Source: Candidatus Saccharimonadales bacterium (GTDB lineage Bacteria; Patescibacteriota; Saccharimonadia; Saccharimonadales; Saccharimonadaceae). From it: DNA of 64,000 nt. Made by a program: the position numbers and the translations under genes. The stretch spans positions 519,426-583,425 of the forward strand of contig DASSDB010000002.1 in NCBI GenBank assembly GCA_035697325.1. The letters are read 5' to 3'. The notes beneath the pieces are model-generated. The model was not told the origin of the DNA and searched no databases. It saw only the letters and a list, made by a program, of their open reading frames with translations. Shown here in pieces: positions 6,710 to 15,044 of this stretch (position 1 is the first letter of the stretch; every line of letters starts with the position of its first letter).

Positions 6710-9025
6710 CTATACCTCGTAGTGTTTTTGCTTGAGTTTGTCGCCGGCAATGGCGGCCAGTTTATATTGTATGAGCGCTACAACAAAAACAATGCCAATA
6801 ACGGGCCATAAATATATCCAGTTGGGCTGCGTAAAATCAAAGAAGCTGCGGCCAAAGTTGAACCCGAATGTCGCAAACGCGATAACAATGACAGATACGA
6901 TATACAACCAACGAGCCGTTTTGGCTGCTGTGTCGTATATGACACCCAGCATTCGTGACGCCAGAAATACTAGGTAAACACCAAAGAATACGGTGATGAT
7001 GACAGTCATAGTGCGGATATCAGCATGGTTGGGCGCGTGCAGTTGGGTCATCAGCCAGTAGCTAAAGGCGATTGCAATACCGGTAAGGGACGCAATCGGC
7101 ACAACCGCCCATAATGTATCCCGCCAGAAATGTTTTGGCTGTACGCGATGTTGTGGGCTCGGTGGAAATAGCGTCCACATAATGGTAGGCAGCGTAACGA
7201 GAAAAATATTCATAAAAGTGATATGGCGTGGATCGAAAGGAAAGCGAAGTCCGAGTGCCAAGGTTGTCAAAAGGAGAATAATACCATAAATAATTTTATG
7301 GAAGAATAAGACTGAAATCACCTCAATCGCTTGCATGATGCGGTTGCCTAGGTGCATGCCGAGTGGAAGTGCGGTAAAGGAATTATTAAGGAGCACTATA
7401 TCGGCAACTCGGCGGCTGGCCGAAGCTCCGGAAAACATGGCGACGCCAAGGTTGGCTTTTTTAAGTGCAAGGGCGTCATTAACACCATCACCTACCATAC
7501 CGGTGAAATCTCCATCTTTCTGAAACGTTGCGATGAGACGCTCTTTTTGTTCTGGGAGAACGCGTGCAAAAATAGTCGTTTTCTTGACAGTTTTATCCCA
7601 GTCGCGATCATTTAATAGCGCAAGCTCCGCTCCCGTAATAACACGCTCAGGGTTAGAAATACCTACTTCCCGAGCGACATATTTGACCGTCTCAGGATTG
7701 TCACCGCTAATGACGCGTAGACTCACTCCATTCTTTTGCAAATACGCAACGGTGTCTTGAACGCCCTCGCGCAAGGCGTTTTTCAAAAGGATGATACCTA
7801 CAGCTTCACCATTAACAACATTTTTAATTGAGGTTTTCTGGTCCTCAAATAAAGCAACAAGGAGCACGCGCTGGCCTTCACTGGTTGCATGTTTAATCTG
7901 TTTTTGAAGAGATGGGGTGATGGTGCTTACCTTACCTAAAAATTCAGGAGCTCCTATAAGAATAGTATGTGCCGTACCATTGAGTTTGACACGAACGCCA
8001 CTCGTTTTGCGCTCCGAGGAGAAGGCAAGCGTATCTATGACAGTATATTTTTTTGGAAGCGACAATGCGTTGGAAATAGCCTGACTAGTAGCATTATCGC
8101 CTTCTTTAGTAGCGACGGCCACAAGGCTTTCGATGAGGGTTTGGTTTTTCTCGTACTTCTTTGTAAGCGAAAGTGATTCAAAACCGATTTCCTCACTAGT
8201 GAGTGTTCCGGTTTTATCAACACACAGCACGGATAGCAAGGCCATGGCTTCAATGGCTGAAAGTTTTTGCGGGAGTACCTTTGCTTGTGCGAGCTTTAAT
8301 GACCCAAAGGCAAGAAGCAGTGAACTTGCAAGAAGGAGGCCTTCGGGCACGATGGTAACCGCCGCGGAAGTGATTGTTTTAAATATTGTTACCGCGTCGA
8401 GTCCAGAGGCTTTATAGACGACAAAAATGAGAAACGCTAGTACAAGGGCGCCATACGTCAGAAACGTAATGGCGCGACTAATTGCCTTTTGAAGCGGGGT
8501 GAGTTGAGGAGTGTACCGCTTAAGGGTTGCGGTCATGGCGCCGGCTTTTGTGTTTGCGCCTACGGCATTAACGCGTACGATAGCATTACCCGCAACAACG
8601 GCACTTGCTGCGAAAACGGTCGATTTGGCTGGCTTTTCAACAGAGGCAGATTCTCCTGTCAGCATACTTTCATCTACTTCGAGTCCGGTGCTTTTTAGAA
8701 CTTCACCATCTGCGGGAATCTCATCGCCAGTCAGTAACTTAATTGTGTCACCTTGTTGAAGCTGATCGTAAAGTATTTCATCGTAGGTATCGTTTTGCAT
8801 GAGCCTGCGAGCGTGGGGAGCGCTCATGAGTTCGAGTTTTTTAAGCGCCAACCTGGCCCGCATTTCCTGAATGATAGCCAAGAGGGTGTTAAGGATAATA
8901 ACAAAGGATATAAAAAAAGCATCGCGGGTTTCGCCAAGAAAAAGCAGCGTGGTGCCCAAGAGCAATATAGCGATAACAATAGGCGACACAAAGTTGCGTC
9001 GTACGATAATAAGAAAATCTTTCAC
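6710..9025 (-). CDS. P-type cation ATPase, CtpE-like
   Basis: 771 residues. Actuator motif MLTGESASVEKP, transmembrane motif TIVPEGLLLA, phosphorylation site CVDKTGTLT and hinge MVGDGVNDALALKKANLG are all present; the C-terminus has six hydrophobic helices. PEG in helix M4 and the short N-terminus without heavy-metal CxxC domains fit the CtpE (Ca2+-type) branch better than copper or zinc ATPases, but the ion is inferred. The start is GTG at 9025: TATACT ends six bases upstream, so the message is probably leaderless. It converges with the DUF1801 gene, leaving three bases between them. Confidence 0.88.
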   Translation of the reverse strand: MKDFLIIVRRNFVSPIVIAILLLGTTLLFLGETRDAFFISFVIILNTLLAIIQEMRARLALKKLELMSAPHARRLMQNDTYDEILYDQLQQGDTIKLLTGDEIPADGEVLKSTGLEVDESMLTGESASVEKPAKSTVFAASAVVAGNAIVRVNAVGANTKAGAMTATLKRYTPQLTPLQKAISRAITFLTYGALVLAFLIFVVYKASGLDAVTIFKTITSAAVTIVPEGLLLASSLLLAFGSLKLAQAKVLPQKLSAIEAMALLSVLCVDKTGTLTSEEIGFESLSLTKKYEKNQTLIESLVAVATKEGDNATSQAISNALSLPKKYTVIDTLAFSSERKTSGVRVKLNGTAHTILIGAPEFLGKVSTITPSLQKQIKHATSEGQRVLLVALFEDQKTSIKNVVNGEAVGIILLKNALREGVQDTVAYLQKNGVSLRVISGDNPETVKYVAREVGISNPERVITGAELALLNDRDWDKTVKKTTIFARVLPEQKERLIATFQKDGDFTGMVGDGVNDALALKKANLGVAMFSGASASRRVADIVLLNNSFTALPLGMHLGNRIMQAIEVISVLFFHKIIYGIILLLTTLALGLRFPFDPRHITFMNIFLVTLPTIMWTLFPPSPQHRVQPKHFWRDTLWAVVPIASLTGIAIAFSYWLMTQLHAPNHADIRTMTVIITVFFGVYLVFLASRMLGVIYDTAAKTARWLYIVSVIVIAFATFGFNFGRSFFDFTQPNWIYLWPVIGIVFVVALIQYKLAAIAGDKLKQKHYEV

Positions 9026-9083
9026 CTTATTAGTATAGCAGCAAGGTACAGATTAGAGGTGGTAAATAATTTGAGATGTATCA

Positions 9084-9121
9084 CAGCGTGGAGGGCGGCT
9101 CTTAGGCTACCCTCCACACTG
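9084..9121 (-). terminator. GC-rich hairpin after orphan SnoaL-like gene
   Basis: CAGCGTGGAGGG (9084-9095) and CCCTCCACACTG (9110-9121) pair along 12 positions with one G-U. No T-run follows on the minus strand. Confidence 0.6.
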
Positions 9122-9140
9122 TACGCCCATGATGGGACTG

Positions 9141-9572
9141 CTAGATCAACTGGCTCAATGTGTTCATGCGGTCACTCACGACCACCACATGTACGATCTT
9201 GCCTGCGTTGTTGAAGGTGAGCGAGTCCATTGACTTGACTGTGATCTTCTTGTTGGTGGCCGGCAGGATCTCGCGTCCGTCGCGAGTCATCAGCGGCCCG
9301 TCGTGGGTGACGGTCATGGTGTAGAATGCGCCGAGACGATTGTCGTCGACGATCATTTCCTTGATGGTGACGTTGCGGCCGAAGTCGGAAAACATCATGC
9401 GCTGACGGTCGAGCTCGACGACAAACTGAGCGAAGTCGAGCGGCACTTCGATCCCGGGCAGCATTGCCAGGAACGTTTCTGTGTCGATGACGGCTGCCAT
9501 CGCACTCGTGTTGTTGCTTGCGATTGCTTCGTTGAGACGACGATAGATCTCGCCGTACTGGCTGTAACGCAT
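9141..9572 (-). CDS. SnoaL/NTF2-like orphan protein, GC-rich cassette
   Basis: 143 residues. RRLNEAIASNNTSAMAAVID at the start, a central AQFVVELDRQRMMFSDFGRNVTIKEMIVDDNRLG and the C-terminal strands KKITVKSMDSLTFNNAGKIV resemble NTF2-like (SnoaL/polyketide-cyclase type) proteins; the assignment is by pattern only. GAGGGAG lies four bases before the ATG. Third codon positions are rich in G/C. It forms its own unit with promoter TTGACT-16-TATACT and a GC-rich hairpin after the stop, and lies between the P-type ATPase promoter and a divergent protease gene. Likely acquired; substrate unknown. Confidence 0.7.
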   Translation of the reverse strand: MRYSQYGEIYRRLNEAIASNNTSAMAAVIDTETFLAMLPGIEVPLDFAQFVVELDRQRMMFSDFGRNVTIKEMIVDDNRLGAFYTMTVTHDGPLMTRDGREILPATNKKITVKSMDSLTFNNAGKIVHVVVVSDRMNTLSQLI

Positions 9573-9615
9573 GATACTCCCTCGGTAGTCGGTACGGTAG
9601 TAGGGCGCATGGAAT

Positions 9616-9643
9616 AGTATATAAGGCTTTTTGTCTCAGTCAA
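9616..9643 (-). promoter_or_regulatory. Promoter of orphan SnoaL-like gene
   Basis: Minus strand TTGACT (9643-9638), 16-base spacer, TATACT (9621-9616), leaving a 5' UTR of about 35-40 bases. Confidence 0.65.
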
Positions 9644-9698
9644 ATATTCCATTTGAACCACAAAGATATCTCATGTATGGTTAGTAGCGTACGATACC

Positions 9699-9730
9699 AA
9701 AGAAAGAGCCCTTAAAGAGGCTCATTCTTT
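9699..9730. terminator. Hairpin between two divergent orphan genes
   Basis: AAAGAAAGAGCC pairs with GGCTCATTCTTT at 11 of 12 positions. It stands upstream of both genes, so its role as terminator or regulatory structure is unclear. Confidence 0.4.
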
Positions 9731-9770
9731 TGCACTTTGACAGTTTCTACTGATTAAGATGGGAAGAGAA

Positions 9771-10574
9771 ATGAAACGTCTTATCGGCGCAGCGATAATG
9801 GCATGTTTGCTCGCGTCGTCATGCGGTGTTCCTAAAGAGGATGATTATGGCATACCTTCCTCTCCGGCACCTGCGACGAGTGCAGCTAGTAGGCCAACGG
9901 ACATCCCGAGCAGCGCATACGCGCGCCTAAAGCCGATTTCTCCAAAATCTGACTGTGAAGTTTCAGGCGATTTAGAAGGAAGGTTCACAAAATCGCAGAT
10001 GGCTCAATATCTGGAGTGCATTGTTCCGGATGTTGATCGGTGGATCGATGTTACTTACCAAGAGATGCCGCATCCTAAGGGCTATTTTTTTGTTCCCTCT
10101 GGTATTTCTGCGGTGCTGGGTGACTGTCCGGTCAACGACAAAGTGTTGCAATATTGTGGCAATGTGGATCAGATCTTCTTGGGTCAGGCGGCGGTATGGC
10201 AGCAGTATTCAGTGTACGGAGATGCTGCCCCGCCCGTAGTGGTGGCGCATGAATTAGGCCATCATTTTCAGCACGAAGTTGGAATGAAGATGGCGGCCGG
10301 TAATGCGCAGATTCGTTATGAAAATCAAGCGGATTGCGTTGCTGGTGCGTACATGAGCTGGGCCCGGTCCCGGGGTCTCATGAGCAGAGACGACGTCAAA
10401 GATTTGTCAGGCTCGCTTATTGCTGCTGCCGATGCTGATGGCCCTCGCAGGGATCATGGAACGAAAAGCGAGCGTATTGGTGCGTTCGAACTTTCGTACG
10501 ACAATGTAAAGAATGTACGGCCTACCCTTCGTAACTGTAACCAGTACGTTCCCGAAATCCCCATCGTTCAGTAG
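9771..10574 (+). CDS. Secreted putative neutral zinc metallopeptidase lipoprotein
   Basis: The N-terminus MKRLIGAAIMACLLASSCG is a signal peptide ending in a lipobox-like ASSC, suggesting a lipid-anchored extracellular protein. The core VVVAHELGHHFQHEVG carries the HExxH-type zincin motif (HELGH), and ENQADCVAGAYMSW supplies a downstream acidic residue, as in the YpfJ/neutral zinc metallopeptidase family; several cysteines may form disulphides. I prefer the ATG at 9771 to the one at 9759 because it directly opens the signal peptide, although the GGAAG before it is close. A 16-bp GC-rich hairpin follows, as with the other orphan units. Confidence 0.75.
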   Translation: MKRLIGAAIMACLLASSCGVPKEDDYGIPSSPAPATSAASRPTDIPSSAYARLKPISPKSDCEVSGDLEGRFTKSQMAQYLECIVPDVDRWIDVTYQEMPHPKGYFFVPSGISAVLGDCPVNDKVLQYCGNVDQIFLGQAAVWQQYSVYGDAAPPVVVAHELGHHFQHEVGMKMAAGNAQIRYENQADCVAGAYMSWARSRGLMSRDDVKDLSGSLIAAADADGPRRDHGTKSERIGAFELSYDNVKNVRPTLRNCNQYVPEIPIVQ

Positions 10575-10577
10575 AAA

Positions 10578-10617
10578 AGCCGGCCAGTAAAGAACGGGGA
10601 GTCTTTGCTGGCCGGCT
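10578..10617 (+). terminator. Long GC-rich hairpin after metallopeptidase gene
   Basis: AGCCGGCCAG (10578-10587) pairs with CTGGCCGGCT (10608-10617); the stem extends through TAAAGA/TCTTTG. No T-run follows directly. Confidence 0.7.
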
Positions 10618-10632
10618 GTGATGGTATCGTAC

Positions 10633-10668
10633 TTTTTTCAGAGGCTCCATAGGGAAGTTCTGAAAAAA
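10633..10668 (-). terminator. Terminator of MFS gene
   Basis: TTTTTTCAGA (10633-10642) pairs with TCTGAAAAAA (10659-10668); on the minus strand the stem ends in a T-run, immediately after the MFS stop. Confidence 0.75.
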
Positions 10669-12096
10669 CTAGACGTGTGTTGCTGCGGGTTCTGCCGCCG
10701 CCTGAGGCTGCTTTGGTGTACGGATGATAAAAATCGCGATGAGTAGTGCAATTACCATAAGCACGGAAGCAGTAAGAAAAGCGAGCTGGTAGCCGTGCAC
10801 TGTTGACGCGGCAAGCGCGTGACCTTGGTTCAGGTCTTGCGCTGTCGTGCTAGTGGCCACGACCGCCAAGATAGCAAGACCAAGTGCGCCGCCGATTTGC
10901 TGCGAAGTGTTAACAAGTCCTGAAGCAAGACCTGCTTCATTTCCAGGTACACCTGCTGTCGAGGCGATGGTGACTGACAAAAATGAGAGCCCAAAGCCTA
11001 CAGCAAGCAGTACAAAGGCAGGAAGGATATGGAACCAGTATGAAGAGTCGGTGCCAAGAAAACTTAGCGCAAACGTACCAATTGCAATCAGGCTCAGCCC
11101 AACTACGATGAGCGGTTTAAAGCCAAACTTACCAAGTAATTTTGGTGCTTTCAATGAAATCACACCAATAATAAGAGGAAGAGGGAGGAAGGCGAGTCCG
11201 CTAAGAAGAGGAGGGAACTTCAAAATATTTTGAACGTACACCGATAGGAAGAAAAACATTCCAAGGGCGCCTGCGCTTACAGGGAGCATCATCAAGTTAC
11301 CACCGCTGACATTACGAATACGAAAAATGGAGAGGGGTACAAGCGGGTGTTTGGCCTTCGTTTCGTTCCAGAGGAAAGCTACAAGAAGGAGGGCGCTTAC
11401 ACAGAGGCTTATGAGTGTGATAAGACTTCCCCAGCCACTTTCGCTGGCCTGCGTAAGAGCGTATACGAGTGCCATAAGGCCGCCGGTAACAAGCACTGCG
11501 CCAGGCATATCTAGGTGTTTGTCACGAGCCTCTTGGATATGTGCCGGAACGTACTTGAGAATTCCAAGGATGGCAATGATACCGATTGGCACATTGACGA
11601 AGAAACACCAGCGCCAGCCGAGATATTGAGTCAGGAGGCCGCCAAGGAAGACGCCTGCGGCTGCTCCACCAGATGCAACCATGCTCCAAATACTCAAAGC
11701 GCGGTTACGGGCAGGCCCTTCTTCGAATGTTGTGAGAAGAATAGACAGGGCAGTCGGGGCCATAAAAGCGGCGGCGAGGCCTTGGAAGGCGCGAAGCACG
11801 ACCATCATTTCGGCTGAAGCGGCAAGGCCGAGGAGAAGCGAGAAGAGTGTAAAACCTCCAATTCCCCATATCAGGACTTTACGACGACCGTAGAGGTCGG
11901 CGATACGTCCGCCGAGCATTAAGAACCCACCAAAAGTGAGGATGTATGCGGTTAATACCCATTGCAATGCCGAGCTGTCAAAATGAAGCGCGGATTTAAT
12001 TGCAGGAAGGGCGACGTTGACAATTGCGCTATCGAGCACTACAAGGAACATCGTAGTTGCAAGAAGCAATAAAATAGCATTGCGCTGCTTATGCAT
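10669..12096 (-). CDS. DHA2-family MFS exporter
   Basis: 475 residues from the ATG at 12096, where AAAGGA lies five bases upstream; the longer frame to 12174 has no such site. About 14 hydrophobic helices. The start LVVLDSAIVNVALPAIKS is the motif of the EmrB/QacA drug:H+ antiporter subfamily, followed by WVLTAYILTFGGFLMLGGRI and the motif A GRIADLYGRRKVL. Probably exports amphiphilic or toxic compounds across the cytoplasmic membrane; substrate cannot be told. No membrane-fusion partner nearby. Confidence 0.88.
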   Translation of the reverse strand: MHKQRNAILLLLATTMFLVVLDSAIVNVALPAIKSALHFDSSALQWVLTAYILTFGGFLMLGGRIADLYGRRKVLIWGIGGFTLFSLLLGLAASAEMMVVLRAFQGLAAAFMAPTALSILLTTFEEGPARNRALSIWSMVASGGAAAGVFLGGLLTQYLGWRWCFFVNVPIGIIAILGILKYVPAHIQEARDKHLDMPGAVLVTGGLMALVYALTQASESGWGSLITLISLCVSALLLVAFLWNETKAKHPLVPLSIFRIRNVSGGNLMMLPVSAGALGMFFFLSVYVQNILKFPPLLSGLAFLPLPLIIGVISLKAPKLLGKFGFKPLIVVGLSLIAIGTFALSFLGTDSSYWFHILPAFVLLAVGFGLSFLSVTIASTAGVPGNEAGLASGLVNTSQQIGGALGLAILAVVATSTTAQDLNQGHALAASTVHGYQLAFLTASVLMVIALLIAIFIIRTPKQPQAAAEPAATHV

Positions 12097-12226
12097 GCAA
12101 ATCCTTTCGTTTTTATTTGTTACTATCCCTAGTCTACAAAAGTTACTTTTTTTATGCAAGTATTTTTTAAACAAAGCCAGATATTGAAAATAGTTATAGG
12201 TGGCGGCGAGATGCTAAAATAGTCTT

Positions 12227-12946
12227 ATGGAAAAAATGACACCACACGATATTTTGAACCGACGCGCGTTGCAAATTCAGCGCGGTGCGGCACGGGCGGC
12301 CGTATTGGGCGTCAATGATGGGCTTGTGAGTATTCTTTGTATCGTGCTGGCTGTCGCAGGGGCGGGCGCGCACTCGAGCAGCGTATTGCTGGCGGGGTTT
12401 GCCGGACTTATTGCTGGAGCTATCAGTATGGCGGCAGGTGAATGGATTTCTGTACGCGCTCAAGTTGAGCTGTTCGAGGGTGTGCTGAAGGACATTCACC
12501 ATCTCATTCATGACGATAAAACTATTTTAGTTTCGCAGATAGCCAAGAGCCTTGAAGAAGGTGGCCAAAGCAAGAAAACTGCTGAGCGCTCGGCGAGCGA
12601 AATGGCAGAAGATCACCGTCAGCTTATCAAGGTGTATGCTCGCCAAGTTATGGGGTTCAATCCAGATGAGCTGGGTTCGCCATGGCTCGCGGCTCTTTCT
12701 TCTTTTGCGCTTTTTACCCTGGGTGCACTTGCCCCTCTTGCACCATGGGTATTTATAGGTGGCTCTATGGCAATATGGATATCGATTGGTCTTACGGGGG
12801 TGGGCAGTCTTATCGTTGGCGGATATATAGGAGTATCAAGTGGAAAGAATAGACTGTATGGTGCCGTGCGGCAGTTGGCAATCGTCGCACTTGCCTCGGT
12901 GGTCACATACGGCATAGGATATATTTTTGGCGTAAGTGTTGGCTAG
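12227..12946 (+). CDS. VIT1/CCC1-family transporter
   Basis: 239 residues. ARAAVLGVNDGLVSILCIVL and LIAGAISMAAGEWISVRAQVELFE are the signature of VIT1/CCC1 iron/manganese transporters; the cytoplasmic metal-binding helix region (residues about 85-140) and three C-terminal helices follow. Expected to move Fe2+ or Mn2+ out of the cytoplasm. TAAAAT ends six bases before the ATG, so the mRNA is probably leaderless. Its stop overlaps the stop of the convergent neighbour at a CTAG palindrome. Confidence 0.85.
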   Translation: MEKMTPHDILNRRALQIQRGAARAAVLGVNDGLVSILCIVLAVAGAGAHSSSVLLAGFAGLIAGAISMAAGEWISVRAQVELFEGVLKDIHHLIHDDKTILVSQIAKSLEEGGQSKKTAERSASEMAEDHRQLIKVYARQVMGFNPDELGSPWLAALSSFALFTLGALAPLAPWVFIGGSMAIWISIGLTGVGSLIVGGYIGVSSGKNRLYGAVRQLAIVALASVVTYGIGYIFGVSVG

Positions 12947-13509
12947 GCAACGAGCATGTGGAGAAAATAGCCTGTAGAAGCTCCGACGACGATAATACAG
13001 GCGCCCAAGAACATCATTTCTACACCATCTCGCGCGGGGTGAAGGTGCATAAGAAATCCCCTCCAATAACCAGCAGCAAAAAGCATTCCGAGCGTGAGGA
13101 GGCTACAAAGTGCGAGGGCTAGATAAAGCTGTGGCACAAGAATGAGCGGGAGAAGCGTTACAAACCCTACTGCGAAGTAAGCGGCGAATTCGATGATGGC
13201 AGGCACCAGATAATGCTGAAGAGGATGGTGCTTTTCGCGACCATCGAGTTCGTCGGTGTAATGTTCAGAACTATATTTTACGGAAGCATTGTTAAAACCG
13301 TTAACAAGAATGCCGATCCCAGCGCTAACGAGAAGTATGCGGCGATCGAGGTCGGCAAAGCTTAGGCCTACTACGATACTTGCACCAATGGCGAACCCAC
13401 CTTCAAGTCCTTCGAGAAGAGCGAGCAACCGCTCGGCGCCTAGGGGGAGGTGTAATTTTTTTCTTTTTGCTCTTAGCAAGCGGCGTCGCTGAGCGGTTTG
13501 AACATGCAT
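12943..13509 (-). CDS. Small VIT-like membrane protein
   Basis: 188 residues from the ATG at 13509, with TACACT ending six bases upstream. Four to five hydrophobic helices. LEGLEGGFAIGASIVVGLSF and VNGFNNASVKYSSEHYTDEL resemble the N-terminal half of VIT1/CCC1 proteins but the family call is weaker than for the facing gene. The central HHPLQHYLVPAIIEFAAYF is compatible with a VIT-type second half. Function is inferred to be metal or ion related through similarity and position only. Confidence 0.6.
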   Translation of the reverse strand: MHVQTAQRRRLLRAKRKKLHLPLGAERLLALLEGLEGGFAIGASIVVGLSFADLDRRILLVSAGIGILVNGFNNASVKYSSEHYTDELDGREKHHPLQHYLVPAIIEFAAYFAVGFVTLLPLILVPQLYLALALCSLLTLGMLFAAGYWRGFLMHLHPARDGVEMMFLGACIIVVGASTGYFLHMLVA

Positions 13510-13639
13510 GTCATTAGTGTAACAAACGTGGGCCAATGCTCGGTAATTATTGTCGAAATTACATTATTTTCACATATTTTCACGTACTATACTAAAGTCA
13601 TAAGCGGGACTTAAGAAGCGCTTATAGAGGAGGTTGAGC

Positions 13640-14011
13640 ATGAAAATATCAACCAAAACGGTAGCATCGCTACTTCTTGTCACGGCGGTTGCGGCTGCCG
13701 TACCGGGGACTAGCGAAAAAATACCGAAGCAGCAGCGCTTCAGGCGTGAGTCCCAATTTGATCGACTTCTTCAACGGCACGATCGCAAAGGCGAATTACG
13801 AGCAGAAATATTGGGCATGGAAACACGAGCGTTCCGTGCCCAATTAAAACGAATGAGTCTGGAGGCAATTGCTCGCCAGCGGGGATTTAAAACGGTTCGT
13901 GAGTTTCGCATTGCACTCTTCGGGAGGCTGAAAGACGAACTTCATCATCGCGGCTGGTCGTTCCGACGAATTGAGCAATATATGATGCGGCGCAGTTCAC
14001 GGGTAGGCTAA
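13640..14011 (+). CDS. Small secreted basic protein, unknown
   Basis: 123 residues. MKISTKTVASLLLVTAVAAAVPG looks like a cleavable signal peptide; the rest is rich in Arg and Lys and mostly helical (SQFDRLLQRHDRKGELRAEI, RMSLEAIARQRGFKTVREFR). GAGGAGG lies six bases before the ATG at 13640, and TATACT is present near 13587. Helical and positively charged, it might bind nucleic acid or anionic envelope polymers outside the cell, but nothing shows this. Not recognised. Confidence 0.65.
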   Translation: MKISTKTVASLLLVTAVAAAVPGTSEKIPKQQRFRRESQFDRLLQRHDRKGELRAEILGMETRAFRAQLKRMSLEAIARQRGFKTVREFRIALFGRLKDELHHRGWSFRRIEQYMMRRSSRVG

Positions 14012-14031
14012 CCGCGTAGTATACTGGGTAC

Positions 14032-14523
14032 ATGACGCAAACGCTTATCCGGCTTCTTGCCGATGGTCTCCTTGTTCCTATCGTACTTTTTTCGGGGTAC
14101 GCTCTTGTATTTTGGATTCCAAAAGGCGGTCGATTTGAAGCGTATAAACGCATTTTTATCGCAGGACTTACGACATACTTAATAGCAAAGCTCATGGGCG
14201 CGGTATATCAGCCCTCGATGGAACGCCCTTTTGAATTACTGGGGATTGCACCCGGGGCTTCATACCTTCCTAATCCAGGCTTTCCATCCGATCATGCACT
14301 ATTCGCAGTATTCCTTACAGTAGCAGTATGGTTTGAGACGCGTCGTAAATCGGCAAGCATCATTCTCGTGGCTCTCACTATTCTTATGTGTATCGGCCGA
14401 ATATTGGCATTGGTTCATACGCCGCTTGACATTGTAGGGGGTATTTTTGTCGCGTTGCTCGGTGCATTGTGGTACTTGCAAGGATCAAAAGAAACTCGTT
14501 CTTTCCGCAAAAAACCTGTATAA
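14032..14523 (+). CDS. PAP2-family membrane phosphatase
   Basis: 163 residues, several membrane helices. The three PAP2 motifs are seen: SMERPFE (RP of motif 1), the PSDHALF variant of PSGH (motif 2) and GRILALVHTPLDIVGG (motif 3, with catalytic His and Asp). Members dephosphorylate phosphatidic acid, undecaprenyl pyrophosphate or similar lipids at the outer face of the membrane. TATACT ends six bases before the ATG. A role in undecaprenyl-phosphate recycling is plausible for a cell-wall-bearing CPR cell. Confidence 0.82.
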   Translation: MTQTLIRLLADGLLVPIVLFSGYALVFWIPKGGRFEAYKRIFIAGLTTYLIAKLMGAVYQPSMERPFELLGIAPGASYLPNPGFPSDHALFAVFLTVAVWFETRRKSASIILVALTILMCIGRILALVHTPLDIVGGIFVALLGALWYLQGSKETRSFRKKPV

Positions 14524-14552
14524 TTACAAAATACAATTGATAGGGAGATACG

Positions 14553-15029
14553 ATGACGATAGAGATGGATGAGCAGACGCACCCAATAATGACCGACATG
14601 TCACTCCGGCAAGTTGGCCAAGTGGTACTTCTTGGCTTTGTGGCGGGACTCGTTGCTGCGGGCGCAACGCTTCTTTTTAGTGCTTTCGTGTTTAAAACGC
14701 TGCCGTGTGTCTCTGAGGCCTGTGGAACCGGTGGGCAATACGCCGCCATTCTTGCCAGTATTATCAGTGGTGCAGCCGCGCTTTTTTGGCTCATGCGTGT
14801 TCAGGTTTTTCGACCTTTGCTTGTCGTTTTAGCGGTCACAGTTGCGCTGTGGGGAGTATCGCTCTATATACTTGCAATGCCTTGGTATGTAGTCTTGGCG
14901 ATTTCCTCCGGTCTTCATGCAGTTGCGTACGGGCTATTTACTTGGATTTCTCGGCTTCGTCAGTTTTGGCTTGTGATTTTACTCACACTCATGATTGTAG
15001 CCGGTCTCCGATTTATCCTTGCTAGCTAA
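14553..15029 (+). CDS. Five-helix membrane protein, unknown
   Basis: 158 residues with a short acidic N-terminus and five hydrophobic segments (about 22-46, 63-82, 88-107, 110-128 and 136-156). GGGAGA lies five bases before the ATG and TATAAT is found about 30 bases upstream. Two cysteines in LPCVSEACGTGG may pair in a loop outside the membrane. I do not recognise the family. It lies between a PAP2 phosphatase and rmuC in the same direction. Confidence 0.6.
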   Translation: MTIEMDEQTHPIMTDMSLRQVGQVVLLGFVAGLVAAGATLLFSAFVFKTLPCVSEACGTGGQYAAILASIISGAAALFWLMRVQVFRPLLVVLAVTVALWGVSLYILAMPWYVVLAISSGLHAVAYGLFTWISRLRQFWLVILLTLMIVAGLRFILAS

Positions 15030-15044
15030 TGGTATACTAGCACT

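Noticed and set aside
9737..9742. TTGACA before the metallopeptidase gene as a promoter
   Set aside because: No acceptable -10 box lies 16-18 bases downstream; the spacer would run into the start codon, so I did not call a promoter.
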